Made by a program: the position numbers and the translations under genes. A stretch of DNA of 43,839 nucleotides from an uncultured Alphaproteobacteria bacterium (lineage in GTDB: Bacteria > Pseudomonadota > Alphaproteobacteria > RF32 > CAG-239): positions 1 through 43,839 of the forward strand of contig CAKQTH010000011.1 of NCBI GenBank assembly GCA_934276635.1, read 5' to 3'. Below, piece after piece: positions 42,513-43,839 of this stretch (within the stretch, counting starts at the first letter, position 1; the number at the start of each line of letters is the position of its first letter). Below the pieces are notes generated by a model that saw only the letters and a program-made list of their open reading frames with translations, was not told the origin of the DNA and made no database searches.

Positions 42513-42629
42513 AAAACTATGGTATTGCAATATCCGATTTTGAGTTATCTGTGTTCATGAAAGTGGCACAGATGTTGGTATTTATCCGCTTTGCACATCA
42601 AAGCAACAGAGAAGAGAAAGGATTCTGAT

Positions 42630-43079
42630 ATGAAACACGGTGATAAACACAGACGGTTTAATATGCCGAAAAGCCAGAGAAGAGCATTGTTTGCAAATTT
42701 GACAAACGCATTGCTTTCACATGAACAAATTACATTGACGGTTACAAGAGCAAAAGAGCTCCGCACATTTGCCGACAATATGATTACATATGCCAAAAAA
42801 GGCGATTTGAACAGCAGAAGACTTGCAAATGCATTTTTGCGCAATGATGAAGTTGTTTCTAAGCTTTTCTCTACTTTGGCAGAGCGTTACAAATCACGCA
42901 ACGGTGGTTACACCCGCGTTGTTAAAGCAGGCTTCAGATATGGTGACTGCGCTCCGATGGCGATTATTGAACTGGTTGACAGAGATGTTGCCGCCAAAGG
43001 TGCAAAAGATTTGGCTCGTGTTGCCGCAGAAAAAGCTGCTGTAGCTGCACAAGAGGCAGAAAACGCTTCTGACAAATAA
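42630..43079 (+). CDS. rplQ: Ribosomal protein L17
   Basis: 149 residues: MKHGDKHRRFNMPKSQRRAL, NLTNALLSHEQITLTVTRAK and GGYTRVVKAGFRYGDCAPMA are the conserved L17 blocks; an Ala/Glu-rich C-terminal tail extends it. It is part of the large subunit. The frame is open upstream to 42591, but ATG 42630 with AAGGA 7 bases before it is the start. It is usually the last gene of the rpoA operon; here no rpoA lies upstream. Confidence 0.97.
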   Translation: MKHGDKHRRFNMPKSQRRALFANLTNALLSHEQITLTVTRAKELRTFADNMITYAKKGDLNSRRLANAFLRNDEVVSKLFSTLAERYKSRNGGYTRVVKAGFRYGDCAPMAIIELVDRDVAAKGAKDLARVAAEKAAVAAQEAENASDK

Positions 43080-43093
43080 GCAGAAATTTGCTC

Positions 43094-43515
43094 TTATAAA
43101 AAACGCGTTCTGATTCGAGCGCGTTTTTTTGTTGTTGAAATAATTGCATAAGATTCACCCGAAATTAATCTGAAAACAAAACCTAGTACGCAATTGTTTT
43201 TGCCGGATGTGCATGGGCACATTTTCTGATATTGAGGCAACTTTTGACGCTTGTAATCAGCCAAAGGTATTAAACCTTGAGAAGTTTCTTGACATACGGA
43301 CGAATCTGCATAAGTTGCGTCTTCATCATCAGCAGCAGTTACGCCATTTGCTAATATATCTTTGATACTGTCAGCAGACCCCAATCTGCGGTTGCCAGTG
43401 CAGAACAAGCATCTTTTGACAGGCCGGATAAATATAGTGTAAAAGCATTAGGTGTTTCGGCGAACTCGCATAAAGCAATTCCTCCACAAACAACTGCGCA
43501 TCGGTCACTTGTTTG
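43094..43515 (-). pseudogene. Pilin-like gene fragment with frameshift
   Basis: On the minus strand the first frame reads VVCGGIALCEFAETPNAF and LYLSGLSKDACSALATADWG, then stops. The next frame continues GSADSIKDILANGV and ends in KMCPCTSGKNNCVLGFVFR. Inserting one base in the G4 run (complement of 43379-43382) would join them. The style (Cys pairs, GLSKDACSALA, short C-terminal beta ending) resembles C-terminal halves of pilin-like proteins of this lineage. The N-terminal prepilin helix is missing and replaced by the 75-bp repeat. It could also be a sequencing error. The extension past 43165 into the rplQ terminator is probably not original. Confidence 0.45.
43098..43130 (+). terminator. Intrinsic terminator of rplQ
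   Basis: AAAAAACGCG and CGCG plus T7 form a short strong hairpin (43098-43107 with 43120-43130). It is 20 bases after the rplQ stop. Confidence 0.8.
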
Positions 43516-43565
43516 CTAATTTCGCGTCGTTTGCTTTCGCGGCGCTTGCTCAAATAAGCAAACTA
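43491..43565. repeat. 75-bp direct repeat, copy 1
   Basis: Identical over 75 bases to 43765-43839. It contains a hairpin (GTTTGCTAATTT ... AAATAAGCAAAC). It overlaps the 5' end of the pilin-like fragment. Confidence 0.9.
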
Positions 43566-43674
43566 CGCCTCTTGCGGGAAAAACAACCGGAGCAGCGGTT
43601 ATTTTTCTCCTCGAGCCGCCTCCACGAGACTCGTGCCGTCGTTTCGCTCCCTTATTCCGGTTTATGGAAGAAAC

Positions 43675-43703
43675 AAAAAATCCACCGCGAAGGTGGATTT
43701 TTT
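43675..43703. terminator. Terminator hairpin next to tRNA remnant
   Basis: AAAAAATCCACC, GCGAA, GGTGGATTTTTT: a perfect 12-bp stem with A6/T6 flanks (bidirectional). On the minus strand it directly follows the tRNA-like 3' end at 43706-43726. Confidence 0.7.
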
Positions 43704-43705
43704 AA

Positions 43706-43726
43706 TGGTGCTCGGGGACGGGATCG
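43706..43726 (-). pseudogene. tRNA 3'-end footprint
   Basis: The minus strand reads CGATCCCGTCCCCGAGCACC plus A: half a T loop, the T stem, an acceptor 3' strand and CCA, in tRNA arrangement. The rest of the tRNA is absent (the sequence before it is unrelated). It is followed by a terminator as a real tRNA gene would be. It looks like an attachment-site copy left by an element integrated into a tRNA gene. Confidence 0.45.
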
Positions 43727-43764
43727 TTCTTGCTTCGTAGGTTTCGCAACAAGAAGTTGCTCAA

Positions 43765-43839
43765 CAACTGCGCATCGGTCACTTGTTTGCTAATTTCGCG
43801 TCGTTTGCTTTCGCGGCGCTTGCTCAAATAAGCAAACTA
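43765..43839. repeat. 75-bp direct repeat, copy 2 (reaches window end)
   Basis: Exact copy of 43491-43565; it may continue beyond the window. The two copies start 274 bases apart. Confidence 0.9.

Noticed and set aside
1..43839. CRISPR array
   Set aside because: No set of regularly spaced short direct repeats was seen. The 75-bp and 27-bp repeats occur only twice each.

Overview
The window looks like the chromosome of a gut-type, AT-rich alphaproteobacterium (RF32/Azospirillum-CAG-like lineage; this placement is an inference). Reasons: the F0 ATP synthase genes run atpI-B-E-b'-b apart from F1, the DUF721 and DsbA genes are paired, yajC-secD-secF are clustered, a SUF iron-sulfur operon is present, and there are lineage-style Cys-rich secreted proteins and pilin-like fragments. 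No sequence search was run; all family calls come from motifs read by eye.

Left flank (1-2.65 kb): the 3' part of a Cys-rich secreted-type protein, a structured intergenic region and a LysR regulator. Accessory island (about 2.65-15.2 kb, visibly more AT-rich): it starts with a 5'-truncated serine recombinase and ends with a full-length relative whose last codons and stop are antisense to the 3' CCA end of a tRNA-Thr(GGT). Between them lie an XRE repressor/ImmA protease pair with candidate operators, a small HNH nuclease plus DUF3892 protein, a type II restriction enzyme, a C5 cytosine methyltransferase with a fused MerR-like HTH, and a Hachiman-type defence pair (HamA DUF1837 nuclease, HamB helicase). 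A second small unit (11.9-13.5 kb) is bounded by 27-bp inverted repeats and holds an HUH-type replication/transposition-like protein and a palindrome-rich non-coding region.

Backbone (15.2-43.1 kb): a truncated GNAT remnant, two small genes, then secF-secD-yajC-nlpD on the minus strand. Divergent from these is a long plus-strand run: sufBCD, DUF721, dsbA, atpI-B-E-b'-b, sufS, sufT, sufE, a sucC/sucD-like pair, comF and an RND efflux system (mfp-rnd-omp). The sucD-like gene lacks the catalytic His and partner Glu, so it is probably not a normal succinyl-CoA synthetase. A minus-strand group (lipoprotein, GST, solute-binding protein) faces a MinD-like ATPase, a J-domain/TM/SH3-like protein and rplQ.

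Right end (43.1-43.8 kb): a frameshifted pilin-like gene remnant, a tRNA 3'-end footprint with a terminator hairpin, and a 75-bp exact direct repeat whose second copy reaches the window edge. This looks like another rearrangement-prone site.
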